Assembly: GCA_035297145.1 (NCBI GenBank)
Contig: DATGZN010000085.1
Coordinates: 1-64,000, forward strand
Direction of reading: 5' to 3'
Length of the DNA stretch: 64,000 nucleotides
DNA from: QHXW01 sp035297145
GTDB lineage: Bacteria > Acidobacteriota > Terriglobia > Bryobacterales > Bryobacteraceae
A model generated the notes under the pieces. It searched no databases. It saw nothing but the letters and a program-made list of their open reading frames with translations, and was not told the origin of the DNA. Both the position numbers and the translations under genes were made by a program. Shown piece by piece: positions 49,344-58,880 of the stretch. Numbering within the stretch: the stretch's first letter is position 1; every line of letters starts with the position of its first letter.

Positions 49344-50360
49344 CTAGCGCGCGTACAACGGCGCGATCGACACCAGAGCCAGCCCGCAGATGAACAGGAC
49401 GAGCATAATCCCTACAAGCAGGCGAACGCGTCCCGTGGCGCCGGCGAATTCTTTCCAAACCAGCAATCCCCACAGCGCACTGACCATAGTCGCGCCCTGG
49501 CCGATCGCATAGCTGATGGCCGGACCGACTTGCACGCTTTCGGGTGCGCTGGCGGCGACGAAGTTCGCGATGGTGCCCGCCGCCCAAATGAGACCGCCGA
49601 CAATGCCGAGCATATGCTGGCGGCCGGTGCCGGCGAAATACTCGGACATGGTAACGGGAGGGCCTTCAACGGGGAATTTCATAAAGAACAGATTGAACAC
49701 GAATGTCGACAGGAAAACACCCACTGTGAAGACGAATCCGATCGCGTAAGGGCCGAGACCTTGCGGGCCGGACTTCCCCATTTCGACCAGCGGGAAAAAC
49801 GATCCCATCAACAGGCCGCTGACCAGGCTCAGCGCGATACCTCTCCCCGACACCTTGCTCTGAGATTCCGCTGCTTTGCTAGCTTCGAGCGCGCGGTAGG
49901 CGAGGGCATCGACGATGATGGCGACCATTACGATCGCGGCACCCGAGAACAGCAGCAGGGGATTGCCCTGCGGCTTTAAGGTGTAATTCCAGATGACGCC
50001 AATCACGAGCGCGAGACCGATGCCAACGGGAAAGGCGACCGCGAGACCGGCCAGCGAAATCGCTGCGACCAGCAGAATGTTGGCCAGGTTGAAAACGACG
50101 CCGCCGATTGCGCCGAACAGGATTTGCCGCGAGCCCGCATGCGCGAGATCAGCGGTGAAAGGCAGTCCGATGGAGCCGGCTGACCCGAACGTCAGCGCAA
50201 AGATTGTGGCGGCGATCAGGACACCCAGCGAGTAGTCGTAATAGAACAGCTCAAAGCGCCACTTGCCGGCGAGCTTGAAGCTGTTGGCCCAGGAACCCCA
50301 GCACAGCATGCTCACCAGCGTGAGCAGCAAGGCGGCGCCGTAGGTCTGAGGAAGAATCAA
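49344..50360 (-). CDS. DMT/GRP-type sugar or metabolite transporter
   Basis: A 338-residue integral membrane protein with about ten helices, in the drug/metabolite transporter superfamily as in GRP sugar and ureide permease groups: LLLTLVSMLCWGSWANSFKL near the N-terminus, LANILLVAAISLAGLAVAF, GGLIWAAGTIANFVAASAP and GQGATMVSALWGLLVWKEF. I use TTG 50360 as start, since the frame up to 50477 runs into the dehydrogenase gene. It lies tail to tail with the methyltransferase gene. Substrate unknown, perhaps a sugar. Confidence 0.82.
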   Translation of the reverse strand: MILPQTYGAALLLTLVSMLCWGSWANSFKLAGKWRFELFYYDYSLGVLIAATIFALTFGSAGSIGLPFTADLAHAGSRQILFGAIGGVVFNLANILLVAAISLAGLAVAFPVGIGLALVIGVIWNYTLKPQGNPLLLFSGAAIVMVAIIVDALAYRALEASKAAESQSKVSGRGIALSLVSGLLMGSFFPLVEMGKSGPQGLGPYAIGFVFTVGVFLSTFVFNLFFMKFPVEGPPVTMSEYFAGTGRQHMLGIVGGLIWAAGTIANFVAASAPESVQVGPAISYAIGQGATMVSALWGLLVWKEFAGATGRVRLLVGIMLVLFICGLALVSIAPLYAR

Positions 50361-50421
50361 GTGCGAGCGTACAGCACGGATGTGGAGCGGGTCAAGTAGA
50401 AACCCGACCGCGAAATCGTTG

Positions 50422-51609
50422 CTATGCCACCATTTTGTGCGGGTCGATGACGAACTTCTTTGCCGCGCCCTTGTCAAAGTCCTGATAGCCTTTGGGCGCT
50501 TCGTCGAGCGAGATCACCGTCGCGTTCACCGCCTTGGCCGGGTGGAACTTGTCATAAAGAATCGCGTGCATCAACTGCCGGTGATAGCGCATCACGGGGC
50601 ATTGTCCGGTGGTGAAGACATGCGATTTGGCCCAGCCGAGTCCAATGCGAATGCTGAGGTTGCCGGTCTTAGCGGCGGCATCCACGCCGCCAGGGTCATC
50701 GGTAACGTAGAGGCCGGGAATTCCCAGTCGGCCGCCTGCCTGAGTGATGGTCATGAGCGAGTTGAGCACTGTAGCCGGTTGTTCGACCGCTGCATCTTTG
50801 CCGTGACCGCGTGCTTCAAAGCCCACGCAATCGACCGCGCATTCGACCTCGGGGATGCCGACAATCTGCTCGATCTGCTCGCCCAGCGTGGCGCTCTTGC
50901 GCAGGTCGATCACTTCGCAGCCGAAGCTTTTCGCCTGCGCGAGACGTTCCGGGATCATGTCGCCGACGATCACGCACGCCGCGCCAAGCAACTGGCAGCT
51001 TACCGCGCACGCCAGCCCCACCGGACCCGCGCCGGCCACGTACACAATCGACCCTGGCCCGACGCCTGCTGTTACCGCGCCATGATAGCCCGTCGGGACG
51101 ATGTCGGAAAGCAGTGTGAGGTCCTTGATCTTCGCCATGGAGCGAGCTTTGTCGGGCAGGCGCAGAAGATTGAAATCGGCGTAAGGCACCATCACATATT
51201 CCGCCTGTCCGCCGACCCATCCGCCCATATCGACGTAACCGTAGGCCGCTCCAGGCCGTGACGGATTCACGTGCAGGCAGATTCCCGTCTTACCTTCTTT
51301 GCAGTTCCGGCAGCGGCCGCACGCGATGTTGAAGGGCACCGAGACAAGATCGCCGGCTTTGACAAACTCCACGTCGCGGCCGGCCTCGATGACTTCGCCA
51401 GTGATTTCGTGCCCCAGAATCAGCCCCTTGGGGGCGGTGGTGCGGCCGCGCACCATATGCTGGTCGCTACCGCAGATATTCGTGCAAACGATCTTCAGAA
51501 TGACGCCGTGCTCGCACTTGCGCGAGCCCAGCGCCAGCTTTGGGAAGTCGATAGTATGGATCTCGACCTTGCCGGGACCCATGTAAGCAACACCGCGATT
51601 GGTTGCCAT
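50422..51609 (-). CDS. fdhA: Glutathione-independent formaldehyde dehydrogenase
   Basis: A zinc-dependent medium-chain dehydrogenase that oxidises formaldehyde with NAD+ without glutathione. From ATG 51609, behind AAGGAGCAG, the 395 residues show catalytic zinc ligands (CGSDQHMVRGR, GHEITGEVIEAG), the structural zinc site CGRCRNCKEGKTGIC, a Rossmann VYVAGAGPVGLACA, and the GWVGGQAEYVMVPYADFNL and VECAVDCVGFEARGHG texts typical of FdhA, which carries a long insertion relative to alcohol dehydrogenases. Family cousins act on other aldehydes, so substrate is likely but not certain. Confidence 0.92.
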   Translation of the reverse strand: MATNRGVAYMGPGKVEIHTIDFPKLALGSRKCEHGVILKIVCTNICGSDQHMVRGRTTAPKGLILGHEITGEVIEAGRDVEFVKAGDLVSVPFNIACGRCRNCKEGKTGICLHVNPSRPGAAYGYVDMGGWVGGQAEYVMVPYADFNLLRLPDKARSMAKIKDLTLLSDIVPTGYHGAVTAGVGPGSIVYVAGAGPVGLACAVSCQLLGAACVIVGDMIPERLAQAKSFGCEVIDLRKSATLGEQIEQIVGIPEVECAVDCVGFEARGHGKDAAVEQPATVLNSLMTITQAGGRLGIPGLYVTDDPGGVDAAAKTGNLSIRIGLGWAKSHVFTTGQCPVMRYHRQLMHAILYDKFHPAKAVNATVISLDEAPKGYQDFDKGAAKKFVIDPHKMVA

Positions 51610-51740
51610 TATGTTCTGCTCCTTGCGAGGCACATATCATCAAAAAACCGGCGAGCCGTCAAGTAGACGTCCGTGCGATTTGATGCAGTCTTGACTCGCT
51701 TAGGGACTTGTGTTGTCATGCGGCGGAGGTAAAACGACAC

Positions 51741-52139
51741 ATGATCAACCTGGAAACAGCGCGCAAAGTGATTGCGGCAGCCGAGAAGAAAGCGGCCGAG
51801 ATCGGGCAGCCCATGAACATCGCCGTAGTGGACGCCGGCGGCAATCTGGTGGCGCACGTTCGCATGGACGGAGCCTGGATCGGCAGCATCGACATTTCCA
51901 TCAATAAGGCATTCACTTCGCGCGCGTTCGATATCGCGACCAAGGACCTCGCGCAGCACTCCCAATCCGGCAGCCAGTTTTTCGGTATCCACGCGTCGAA
52001 TCATGGACGGATTATGATTTTTGCCGGCGGTATTCCGCTCAAGGAGAGAGGAAAAGTCGTGGGCGCGATTGGCGTCAGCGGAGGATCGGGCGAGCAGGAT
52101 CACGCGGTAGCTGAAGCGGGAGCGGGGGCGGTTCGATAG
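51741..52139 (+). CDS. GlcG/HbpS family protein
   Basis: A 132-residue member of the DUF336 (GlcG/HbpS) family: MNIAVVDAGGNLVAHVRMDG, IDISINKAFTSRAFDIATK and GRIMIFAGGIPLKERGKVVG then GAIGVSGGSGEQDHAVAEA. Some relatives bind haem; the molecular role of most is unknown. The ATG 51741 is preceded by GGAGG at good spacing; the upstream MCCH part is not needed. It is divergent from fdhA. Confidence 0.9.
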   Translation: MINLETARKVIAAAEKKAAEIGQPMNIAVVDAGGNLVAHVRMDGAWIGSIDISINKAFTSRAFDIATKDLAQHSQSGSQFFGIHASNHGRIMIFAGGIPLKERGKVVGAIGVSGGSGEQDHAVAEAGAGAVR

Positions 52140-52146
52140 CGAGTGC

Positions 52147-52620
52147 TTACTCGTTCTGAACGCGCGCGAAAAAATTCACAAGATTCCCATCAGGATCACG
52201 AAAGTAGATGGAGCGGGTTCCCCAAGGCTGCGTAGTTGGCGGCTTGACCCACGTCTTCACGATGCCCTGTAGCCGGGCGTATTCTTTATCGACATCAGAC
52301 ACCCTGAACTCCAGGATAGCGGTCCTGTTACTCGCCGGCTCTGCCGAATGCGGCATGTACTTCTCCTGTGATTCCGCGGAAAATATGGCCAACGTTCCGA
52401 CTCCCGTGGAGAACTCGGCATATTCGGTACCGGTTAGCTTCGGGCGAATTCGCAGCACGTCGCTGTAAAAAGCCACGAGCCGCGACACGTCGTTTGTGAT
52501 CAGACAAACATTGATCAGCGATGGAGGTGGACTTGCATTCACCGAATCTTGGCGCGCCGTTCCTGCAATCGAAGCCACCAGCAGCGCTACAACGGAGAAC
52601 TTGGTGATGTGCGATGTCAC
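52147..52620 (-). CDS. Exported VOC (glyoxalase-like) protein
   Basis: A vicinal oxygen chelate fold of one repeat pair: INVCLITNDVSRLVAFYSD, LEFRVSDVDKEYARLQG, and RSIYFRDPDGNLVNFFARV with the usual Glu/His-type C-terminal strand. The first 20 residues (ITKFSVVALLVASIAGTAR) are a signal peptide, which is uncommon in this family. Substrate unknown: could be a metal-dependent lyase or a resistance-type binding protein. It overlaps the start region of the divergent amino acid permease frame slightly. Confidence 0.85.
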   Translation of the reverse strand: MTSHITKFSVVALLVASIAGTARQDSVNASPPPSLINVCLITNDVSRLVAFYSDVLRIRPKLTGTEYAEFSTGVGTLAIFSAESQEKYMPHSAEPASNRTAILEFRVSDVDKEYARLQGIVKTWVKPPTTQPWGTRSIYFRDPDGNLVNFFARVQNE

Positions 52621-52721
52621 TTGACTACCTCCCGATGCGAGTCATTTTACTAAGTGGTGGACAGCGCGCAAGTGTTGACCAACTTGCCCCGCCCTCTCGC
52701 CACGCGATAGGCTTGCCAGAC

Positions 52722-54032
52722 ATGCCCAAAGCCGAACTGCCGCGCAAACTCGGATTGCTGGACGCCACTGTCATCGTAATCGGCACGGTGATTGGATCCG
52801 CGATTTTTATCGTCCCGAGTGCTATCGCGCGCAGCTTGCCGTCGGCGGGACTCATTCTGGCGGCATGGTCGTTGGGAGGACTGCTCACTTTTTTCGGCGC
52901 GTTGGCGTACGCGGAACTGGGAGCCATGATGCCGGACACCGGCGGCCAGTACGTCTACCTGCGCGAAGCTTATGGGCCGCTGGTTGGATTTCTCAGCGGT
53001 TGGGCCAGCTTCCTGGTGATCCAGTCGGGTGCGATCGCTACCGTTACTGCGGGGTTTTCGATCTACCTTTCGTATTTCGTGAAACTGAGTGCAATCGAGG
53101 CCAGACTGGCAAGCGTGCTGCTGATCGCGCTGCTGACGGCGGTGAATTATCGCGGCGTGCGGCTGGGCGCCGGAGTGCAGCGTGTGTTCACGTTTCTGAA
53201 GCTCGCGGGACTCGCGGTCGTGGTGGTCAGCGCCTTTCTCGGCCCGCGCCACGTCGCGGATAACACTGCGGTTCCCTCGGCGGCATTCACGGTGAGCAGC
53301 TTCGGTGTGGCCATGATCGCCTGCCTCTGGGCCTATGAAGGCTGGAACTGCATCAGCTTCGTGGCTGGGGAGGTGAAGCGGCCCGAGCGCAATCTCCTGC
53401 TCGCCCTCGCGCTCGGAACCGCGGCGCTGGTTGGCATTTATCTGACGGCGAACATCGCTTACATGCGCGTTCTTTCCTTGCCCGCAATCGCCGCATCCGA
53501 CCGTGTAGCAGCCACTGCCGCCGAAACCACCATGGGCGCGATCGGAGGAAAGCTGGTTTCTCTCACCATTCTGCTCTCGACCATCGGTGCGGCCAATGGC
53601 GGCATTCTTACTTTCGCCCGCATTTATTTTGCGCAGGCGCATGACGGTCTGTTCTTCCAAGCCGTGGGCAAAGTCCACCCGCGTTTTGAGACGCCGCACG
53701 TCTCCATCGTGGTTCAAGGCATCTGGGTATCGGTGCTGGCACTCTCGGGCAGTTATGAGATCCTGTTCTCATACGTGGTTTTCGCCGCCTGGATTTTTTA
53801 CGGCATGGCGGTGCTCGGAGTGCTCGTGTTGCGCCGTAAAGCCCCGAACCTTCCCCGTCCATACAAGATGTGGGGGTACCCGGTCACGCCCTTGCTGTTT
53901 GCGGGAATCTCGTTCTGGTTTGTGGTGAACACCATTGTGAGCACACCGGGGCCTTCGGTAATCGGCCTGGCCATCGTGGCGGCGGGCATTCCCGTGTATT
54001 ACATTTGGCGAAGATTCGCGTCAAACACTTAA
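52722..54032 (+). CDS. APC family amino acid permease
   Basis: A 436-residue permease of the LAT-like group, about twelve membrane helices. Signature texts include VIVIGTVIGSAIFIVPSAI in helix 1, YAELGAMMPDTGGQYVYLR after helix 2, FLSGWASFLVIQSGAIATV and SFGVAMIACLWAYEGWNCI. The ATG at 52722 (MPKAELPRK) is preferred to 52614, because the latter runs through the divergent gene's promoter. It imports or exchanges an amino acid in the inner membrane; which one is not clear. The prolyl oligopeptidase gene starts 5 bases later, so peptide breakdown and uptake may be linked. Confidence 0.9.
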   Translation: MPKAELPRKLGLLDATVIVIGTVIGSAIFIVPSAIARSLPSAGLILAAWSLGGLLTFFGALAYAELGAMMPDTGGQYVYLREAYGPLVGFLSGWASFLVIQSGAIATVTAGFSIYLSYFVKLSAIEARLASVLLIALLTAVNYRGVRLGAGVQRVFTFLKLAGLAVVVVSAFLGPRHVADNTAVPSAAFTVSSFGVAMIACLWAYEGWNCISFVAGEVKRPERNLLLALALGTAALVGIYLTANIAYMRVLSLPAIAASDRVAATAAETTMGAIGGKLVSLTILLSTIGAANGGILTFARIYFAQAHDGLFFQAVGKVHPRFETPHVSIVVQGIWVSVLALSGSYEILFSYVVFAAWIFYGMAVLGVLVLRRKAPNLPRPYKMWGYPVTPLLFAGISFWFVVNTIVSTPGPSVIGLAIVAAGIPVYYIWRRFASNT

Positions 54033-54036
54033 TCCT

Positions 54037-56097
54037 ATGCTGAAAACGCCCATCGTCCTGTTTGTGATGGCGGCTGCCGTTGCCGCGCCGCCCTCCACAC
54101 GACCTCCGGAAACGCGCACCGATGACGTCGTCGAAACGCTTCACGGCGTGACGATTCACGATCCCTACCGCTGGCTCGAAGACCAACAGAGTCCCGAAAC
54201 ACGCAAGTGGATCGACGCGGAAAACGCGTACACCCGGTCTGTACTCGACCGCTTGCCGGGACGCGCCGCCATCAGCAAGCGCCTCGAAGAACTCCTGAAG
54301 AACGACCGGGTCACCGAGCCGGTGGTGCGCAACGGCCGCTACTTCTTCATGCGCCGGCTGGCGGAGGAGAACCAGTACACCCTTTGCCTGCGCACCGGCG
54401 CTCATGGAGCGGACCAGGTGCTGATCGATCCCAATAAGTCCGAGGGCGGGGCCACATCGGTCACGATCATGGATGTTTCCGATGACGGCAAGTGGCTCCT
54501 CTACGGGACGCGTCACGGCGGAGAAGACGAAGTCGCGGTGACAATTCTGGATGTGGACAGCCGCAAGGAAGTGGACCACATGCCCCGCGCGCGCTACGAG
54601 TCCATGCGAGTCAGTCCCGACAAGCGCGACCTCTACTACGGGAAGCGGCTAGAGGAGGGGTATCGAATCTACCACCGGGCAATCGGGTCAAGCGCCGGCT
54701 CCGACGAAGAGATTTTCGGCAAAGGCACGGGTCCGACTGAAAGCGTGGCCTGCGATCTCTCTCGCGATGGCCGCTATCTGGGGCTGTACATCAGTCACGG
54801 CTGGGGCAAGAAGGCCGAGATTTACATGCAAGACCGGAAAAACGGCGGCCCGATTGTCACCGTGGTAAACGACATCGACGCCGATTTTAACCCGCTATTC
54901 GCTGGCGACCGCCTGTACATGCAGACCAACTGGAAGGCGCCTAACGGGCGGATTTTCGCCGTGGATCTCGCGAGCCCCGCGCGCGACAAGTGGCGGGAGG
55001 TGGTGCCCGAGGCCAAGTCGGTCATCGAGAGCTTTGCGGTAGCTGGTGGCGGGCTCGCCGTGAACTACCTGGAAAACGTGAACTCGCGCGTGCGGCTTTT
55101 CGATGCAGATGGGAAGCCAATTCGCGACATAGCATTTCCCACCCTGGGCACGGTGACCGCGGTTGATAGCGAGTGGGAAAGCAATGAGGCGTTCTACAGT
55201 TTCACGTCGTTTGCGCAGCCCGCTACCAGCTATCGTTACGAGATCTCCACCGGCAAGCAGGAAGTGTGGGCACAGATCAAAACGCCTATCGATCCCGACC
55301 AGTTCGAGGTAAAGCAGGTATGGTACCCGTCGAAGGATAAGACGCGCATCCCCATGTTCCTGGTTTACAAGAAAGGTTTGAAACTCGACGGCGCGCGGCC
55401 AACGCTACTGTATGGTTACGGCGGTTTCCTGCTAAACCAGACGCCGCAGTTCCGTACGGACGCGGTCATCTTCGCTGAGCACGGCGGCGTCTTTGCGGTA
55501 GCGAATCTGCGCGGCGGCGGCGAGTTCGGCGAGAAGTGGCATCGCGCCGGGATGCTGGAAAACAAGCAGAACGTGTTCGACGATTTCATTGCGGCCGCGG
55601 AGTGGCTGATCGAGAACGGCTACACCAAGCCTGCGCATCTGGCGATTATGGGCGGTTCGAACGGCGGCCTGCTGATGGGCGCCATGATGACCCAGCGTCC
55701 CGACCTCTTCCAGGCAGTGGCGTGCCAATTCCCGCTGCTCGACATGCTGCGCTATCAGAGATTCCTGCTGGGCAAGTTGTGGGTGCCTGAATACGGATCA
55801 GCGGAAGACGCCAAGCAGTTCCAGGTGATCTACAAATATTCTCCGTATCAGCACGTGAAGAAGGGCGTGAAGTACCCCGCGGTGATGTTCGTCACCGGCG
55901 ATTCCGATACACGCGTGGCTCCGCTCCACGCGCGCAAGATGGCGGCGCTGGTGCAGGCGTCAACGGGATCGGATCGTCCCGTGCTGCTGCGCTATGACAC
56001 TGAAGCGGGGCACTCGGCCGGGCTGCCCGTATCCAAGCAGGTGGAGCAACTGACCGACGTACTCAGCTTTCTGCTGGCCGAAGTGGGCGCGGGATAG
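54037..56097 (+). CDS. Prolyl oligopeptidase (S9A)
   Basis: Cleaves short peptides after proline. The 686 residues match family length. The N-terminal LKTPIVLFVMAAAVAAPPS is a signal peptide; the propeller lies near residues 70-420; the alpha/beta hydrolase region carries RPTLLYGYGGFLLNQTP, ANLRGGGEFGEKWH and the nucleophile in GGSNGG (Ser541), the Asp in VTGDSDTRVAP and the His in TEAGHSAG. Probably periplasmic. Five bases downstream of the amino acid permease, so likely one operon. Confidence 0.96.
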   Translation: MLKTPIVLFVMAAAVAAPPSTRPPETRTDDVVETLHGVTIHDPYRWLEDQQSPETRKWIDAENAYTRSVLDRLPGRAAISKRLEELLKNDRVTEPVVRNGRYFFMRRLAEENQYTLCLRTGAHGADQVLIDPNKSEGGATSVTIMDVSDDGKWLLYGTRHGGEDEVAVTILDVDSRKEVDHMPRARYESMRVSPDKRDLYYGKRLEEGYRIYHRAIGSSAGSDEEIFGKGTGPTESVACDLSRDGRYLGLYISHGWGKKAEIYMQDRKNGGPIVTVVNDIDADFNPLFAGDRLYMQTNWKAPNGRIFAVDLASPARDKWREVVPEAKSVIESFAVAGGGLAVNYLENVNSRVRLFDADGKPIRDIAFPTLGTVTAVDSEWESNEAFYSFTSFAQPATSYRYEISTGKQEVWAQIKTPIDPDQFEVKQVWYPSKDKTRIPMFLVYKKGLKLDGARPTLLYGYGGFLLNQTPQFRTDAVIFAEHGGVFAVANLRGGGEFGEKWHRAGMLENKQNVFDDFIAAAEWLIENGYTKPAHLAIMGGSNGGLLMGAMMTQRPDLFQAVACQFPLLDMLRYQRFLLGKLWVPEYGSAEDAKQFQVIYKYSPYQHVKKGVKYPAVMFVTGDSDTRVAPLHARKMAALVQASTGSDRPVLLRYDTEAGHSAGLPVSKQVEQLTDVLSFLLAEVGAG

Positions 56098-56106
56098 GGG
56101 GGCGGC

Positions 56107-56562
56107 TCACCTTGACTCTGCCGGCGTACTCATTCGCTCGTCCAGATGCGCCAGTACGTTCGGCCATGCGTCGCGATGTCGATCCCGGGACTCCTTGTCC
56201 GGGAAACCGGCGTGCGTGAGCCGTAACAACGTTCCTCGGTCTTGCGGCGTAAGTTCGACGGTCACCATCGTCTCTGCGCCTTTGGTAGCACCAGTCACCC
56301 ACGTCAATTCCACCAGACGATCGGGTTCGAGCTTCAGGAAACGGCCGTAATGCGGATGACGCCGCCCTTCGAATTGCGTCTCGAAAAAGAAGACTGAGTT
56401 TACCTCGCCCTTCATGAGCACGGTTCCTGGCGCCGCGAACCAGCGATCGAACTGCTGCGTCCAAGCGTGGTAAAGCGTGTCAGCAGCGGCAGCCATCGTC
56501 CGTTCGATGGTCAAACCTAGCGGCCTTTCAGAAAGATCCGGGGTTGCGAAAGGAGTCGCCAT
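56107..56562 (-). CDS. SRPBCC/AHSA1 domain protein
   Basis: A 151-residue START-like protein: IERTMAAAADTLYHAWTQQF, MKGEVNSVFFFETQF, GRFLKLEPDRLVELTWVTG then TMVTVELTPQDRGTLLRLTH and AWPNVLAHLDERM. This pattern (a helix-grip fold with a hydrophobic cavity) defines the AHSA1/SRPBCC group, which binds small hydrophobic ligands or acts in stress. No specific ligand. It runs the same way as the transglutaminase gene upstream with 14 bases between them and may be co-transcribed. Confidence 0.88.
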   Translation of the reverse strand: MATPFATPDLSERPLGLTIERTMAAAADTLYHAWTQQFDRWFAAPGTVLMKGEVNSVFFFETQFEGRRHPHYGRFLKLEPDRLVELTWVTGATKGAETMVTVELTPQDRGTLLRLTHAGFPDKESRDRHRDAWPNVLAHLDERMSTPAESR

Positions 56563-56576
56563 GACGCTGGTTCCAG

Positions 56577-57569
56577 CTACGCCAGGTCGCGGTACGACAC
56601 TGTCGTCTCGATTTCCGCCTGTGGTTTGCCTTCGATTTCCGCGTAGGGAAAGATGAAGTAGTTCAGCGGCTCGGCTTGCTGCGGCGGGTTGAGCACGAGA
56701 TCGCGCCCGCGTGAGAACTCGATGCGGTTTTCATCGAGCGCCCCGAAGAAATATTCACGGCGGCTGGGATCTTTGGCAGCTTCGGATGCGTCCACGGGAA
56801 CCCATCCGACGCCGGCCGCGAAGAATTCGGCCCAGCAGTGATAGCCGGCGATACGGCCTTCGCCTCGCTGCGCCGGAACCGGGAAGCCGATGGTGAAGCG
56901 CGCCGGCACGTCCACGGCGCGCGCATAGCCGATGAAGATGGCGTGGAAATCCGTGCAGTTGCCGCGCCGGTTTTCGCAGGCGTAGTAGATGTCGCCGCGC
57001 CCCCATCCCTTGCCGGTCTTGTCGTACTTCACTGTGGCGACAACGTGGTTGTAAATAGCGCGGGCCTTTTCCAGATCCATGCGGGCATTCGCGGTGTCAA
57101 CAACTTCGCGCGCCCATTTGCGGATGGTGTCATCGAGCGGCACCAGGCGGTCGGGCTGTAGGTAACGCGAGCGTTGCTGCTCGGTAAGGCTGGCGCTTCC
57201 TGTACCTGTGGAGACGGTCCTCACCATGCGTTCACGCCGCGAGACGCGAAAGCGCAGCTTGACGCGCAGACGATCCGCGCCAGTGGGAGCCTTGCCGATA
57301 TACAGAATCCGATCTCCGTTAGCACCCGTTTCCATGGAGTACGGCACCGGAGCTTCCACATCGAGCAATTCAATCTTCTGGAACGTGTCCGCATGCGCCA
57401 CGGGCATCCAAAACTTGAAATGCTCGGCGCCGACTGGAATATTGTTGAGAGACGATTCGTATTGCAGCTCGAAGTTGCGCTCACGCACGGATTCCGACGC
57501 GGCCTCGGCACGCGGGCGTCCAACCAAACACGCCATGGAACCGAGCAGAGCGCGGCGACTGATGTGCAT
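56577..57569 (-). CDS. Exported transglutaminase-like protein
   Basis: The 330 residues carry a twin-arginine-like or plain signal (MHISRRALLGSMACLVGR, ending RAEA) and the transglutaminase catalytic triad: Cys in RRGNCTDFHAIFIGYARAV, His in GYHCWAEFF and Asp in GWVPVDASEA. The region before (YNHVVATVKYDKTGKGWGRG) is the usual lead-in. In bacteria such domains act as peptidases or cross-linkers on cell-envelope material. Neighbouring AHSA1 gene shares the strand. Unlike the doubtful one at 15.4 kb, this domain is unambiguous. Confidence 0.93.
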   Translation of the reverse strand: MHISRRALLGSMACLVGRPRAEAASESVRERNFELQYESSLNNIPVGAEHFKFWMPVAHADTFQKIELLDVEAPVPYSMETGANGDRILYIGKAPTGADRLRVKLRFRVSRRERMVRTVSTGTGSASLTEQQRSRYLQPDRLVPLDDTIRKWAREVVDTANARMDLEKARAIYNHVVATVKYDKTGKGWGRGDIYYACENRRGNCTDFHAIFIGYARAVDVPARFTIGFPVPAQRGEGRIAGYHCWAEFFAAGVGWVPVDASEAAKDPSRREYFFGALDENRIEFSRGRDLVLNPPQQAEPLNYFIFPYAEIEGKPQAEIETTVSYRDLA

Positions 57570-57609
57570 AAGGACAATCTAGCGCACCATGCGCGGAAAA
57601 GGATGATCC

Positions 57610-58182
57610 CTAAAGTACAAACGGAATGAGCGCCTTGACTTCGCGGCGGTACTGCGCGTACTCAGCGCCGAATTGCTCAAGCAGGAACCTTTCTTCGATT
57701 CGTGACTTCGCCCACCAGTGGGTTAACGCCACGGCCACCGCGAGCAGGCCGCGAAGCTCGCCGAGCACCAGAGCCGTGCCGAGCATCGCCAGCACGAATC
57801 CCGCATAGATCGGATGGCGCACGATCGCGTACGGCCCGCGGCGCACCAGGCGGTGATCCTGCTTGATGGTCACGATTCCGCTCCAGTTACGTCCCAGAAA
57901 AAAACGCGCCCAAATCGCGACCGCCACGCCGGCCACGGTGAGGGCAAAACCGGCCCCGGCCAAAGCCGCTGAATCCGGCACGAAACGCCAGGACAGTAAA
58001 CCGACACTGAGGCGCCTCCAAAAAAGCAGCGCAAATGCCACGATAATCAGGCAAGCATGCATCAGCAGGGAAGCGGAATGCTGGGTGCGTTCATTCCGTT
58101 TCGCAGTGATAGCGCCCACCGCCCAAACGACCATCAGGATCAGCCAAGGAAAATTGATGTATTCGTGGAAATCCACCGGCAA
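57610..58182 (-). CDS. Isoprenylcysteine carboxyl methyltransferase family protein
   Basis: A 190-residue membrane protein with several helices (NFPWLILMVVWAVGAITA-like start, ALAGAGFALTVAGVAVAIW) and the C-terminal SAM and substrate motif of the ICMT/phospholipid methyltransferase family: RRGPYAIVRHPIYAGFVLAM, then EERFLLEQFGAEYAQYRR. Bacteria lack CaaX prenylation, so the natural substrate is probably a lipid or small isoprenoid; unknown here. Gene stands alone on the minus strand. Confidence 0.9.
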   Translation of the reverse strand: MPVDFHEYINFPWLILMVVWAVGAITAKRNERTQHSASLLMHACLIIVAFALLFWRRLSVGLLSWRFVPDSAALAGAGFALTVAGVAVAIWARFFLGRNWSGIVTIKQDHRLVRRGPYAIVRHPIYAGFVLAMLGTALVLGELRGLLAVAVALTHWWAKSRIEERFLLEQFGAEYAQYRREVKALIPFVL

Positions 58183-58241
58183 GCCGCCTCTGTCAAATTC
58201 ACTATACGAGGTCCGGCGGAAGCAAGTTCACCGAATCAGAG

Positions 58242-58790
58242 TTATTCCGCGGCCTGCTTCCCCTCGCGCTGCGCCAGAAACCTTTTCCGGCTCTCCATGA
58301 TTACCCTCCGCGCCTCGCGTGGGTCGCCCCAGCCGCGCATCTCCGTGATCTTGCCTTCAAGCTCCTTGTAAATGGCGAAGAAATGCTCAATCTCACGTCG
58401 GATATGCGGGAAAATCTGATCGAGGGTGTGAATCTGATCGTAGCGCGGATTGCGCGTCGGCACGGATATGATCTTCTGGTCTCCGATTTTGCTATCCACC
58501 ATGTTCAATACGGCGACGGGACGCACCTCGATGAGACATCCGGAAAAGCTGGGCTGGTCGACCAGCACCAGCACGTCCATGGGATCACCATCCTCCGCCA
58601 GCGTTCCCGGAATGAAGCCATAGTCGCCCGGATAGTGCATGGGCGAGTAGAGCGTCCGGTCGAGACGAAACACGCCGAGCGTGTGATCGTACTCGTACTT
58701 GTTGCCCGAGTTCTTCGGAATCTCCACGATCATGCGGACGATTTCGGGACTCTCTGGTCCTGGGTCTATCTCGTGCAGCAGTGGCGGCAT
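58242..58790 (-). CDS. ppa: Inorganic pyrophosphatase
   Basis: Hydrolyses pyrophosphate to two phosphates, driving biosynthesis. From ATG 58790 it is 182 residues with the family I active-site pattern: IPKNSGNKYEYDHTLGVFRL, YSPMHYPGDYGFIPGTLAED and GDPMDVLVLVDQPSFSG (D-G-D-P-x-D-x-L-V) and DQKIISVPTRNP. Metal-binding Asp residues and the Lys/Tyr are in place. The longer frame upstream runs into the promoter and is not needed. Confidence 0.96.
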   Translation of the reverse strand: MPPLLHEIDPGPESPEIVRMIVEIPKNSGNKYEYDHTLGVFRLDRTLYSPMHYPGDYGFIPGTLAEDGDPMDVLVLVDQPSFSGCLIEVRPVAVLNMVDSKIGDQKIISVPTRNPRYDQIHTLDQIFPHIRREIEHFFAIYKELEGKITEMRGWGDPREARRVIMESRKRFLAQREGKQAAE

Positions 58791-58880
58791 CGTTCCCAGC
58801 GTAACGCACCCACCCGGGGCCCGCGCACTTAACGTAACGTAACTACGACTTGCCTTCCGGCCACGGACTGCGATATACAA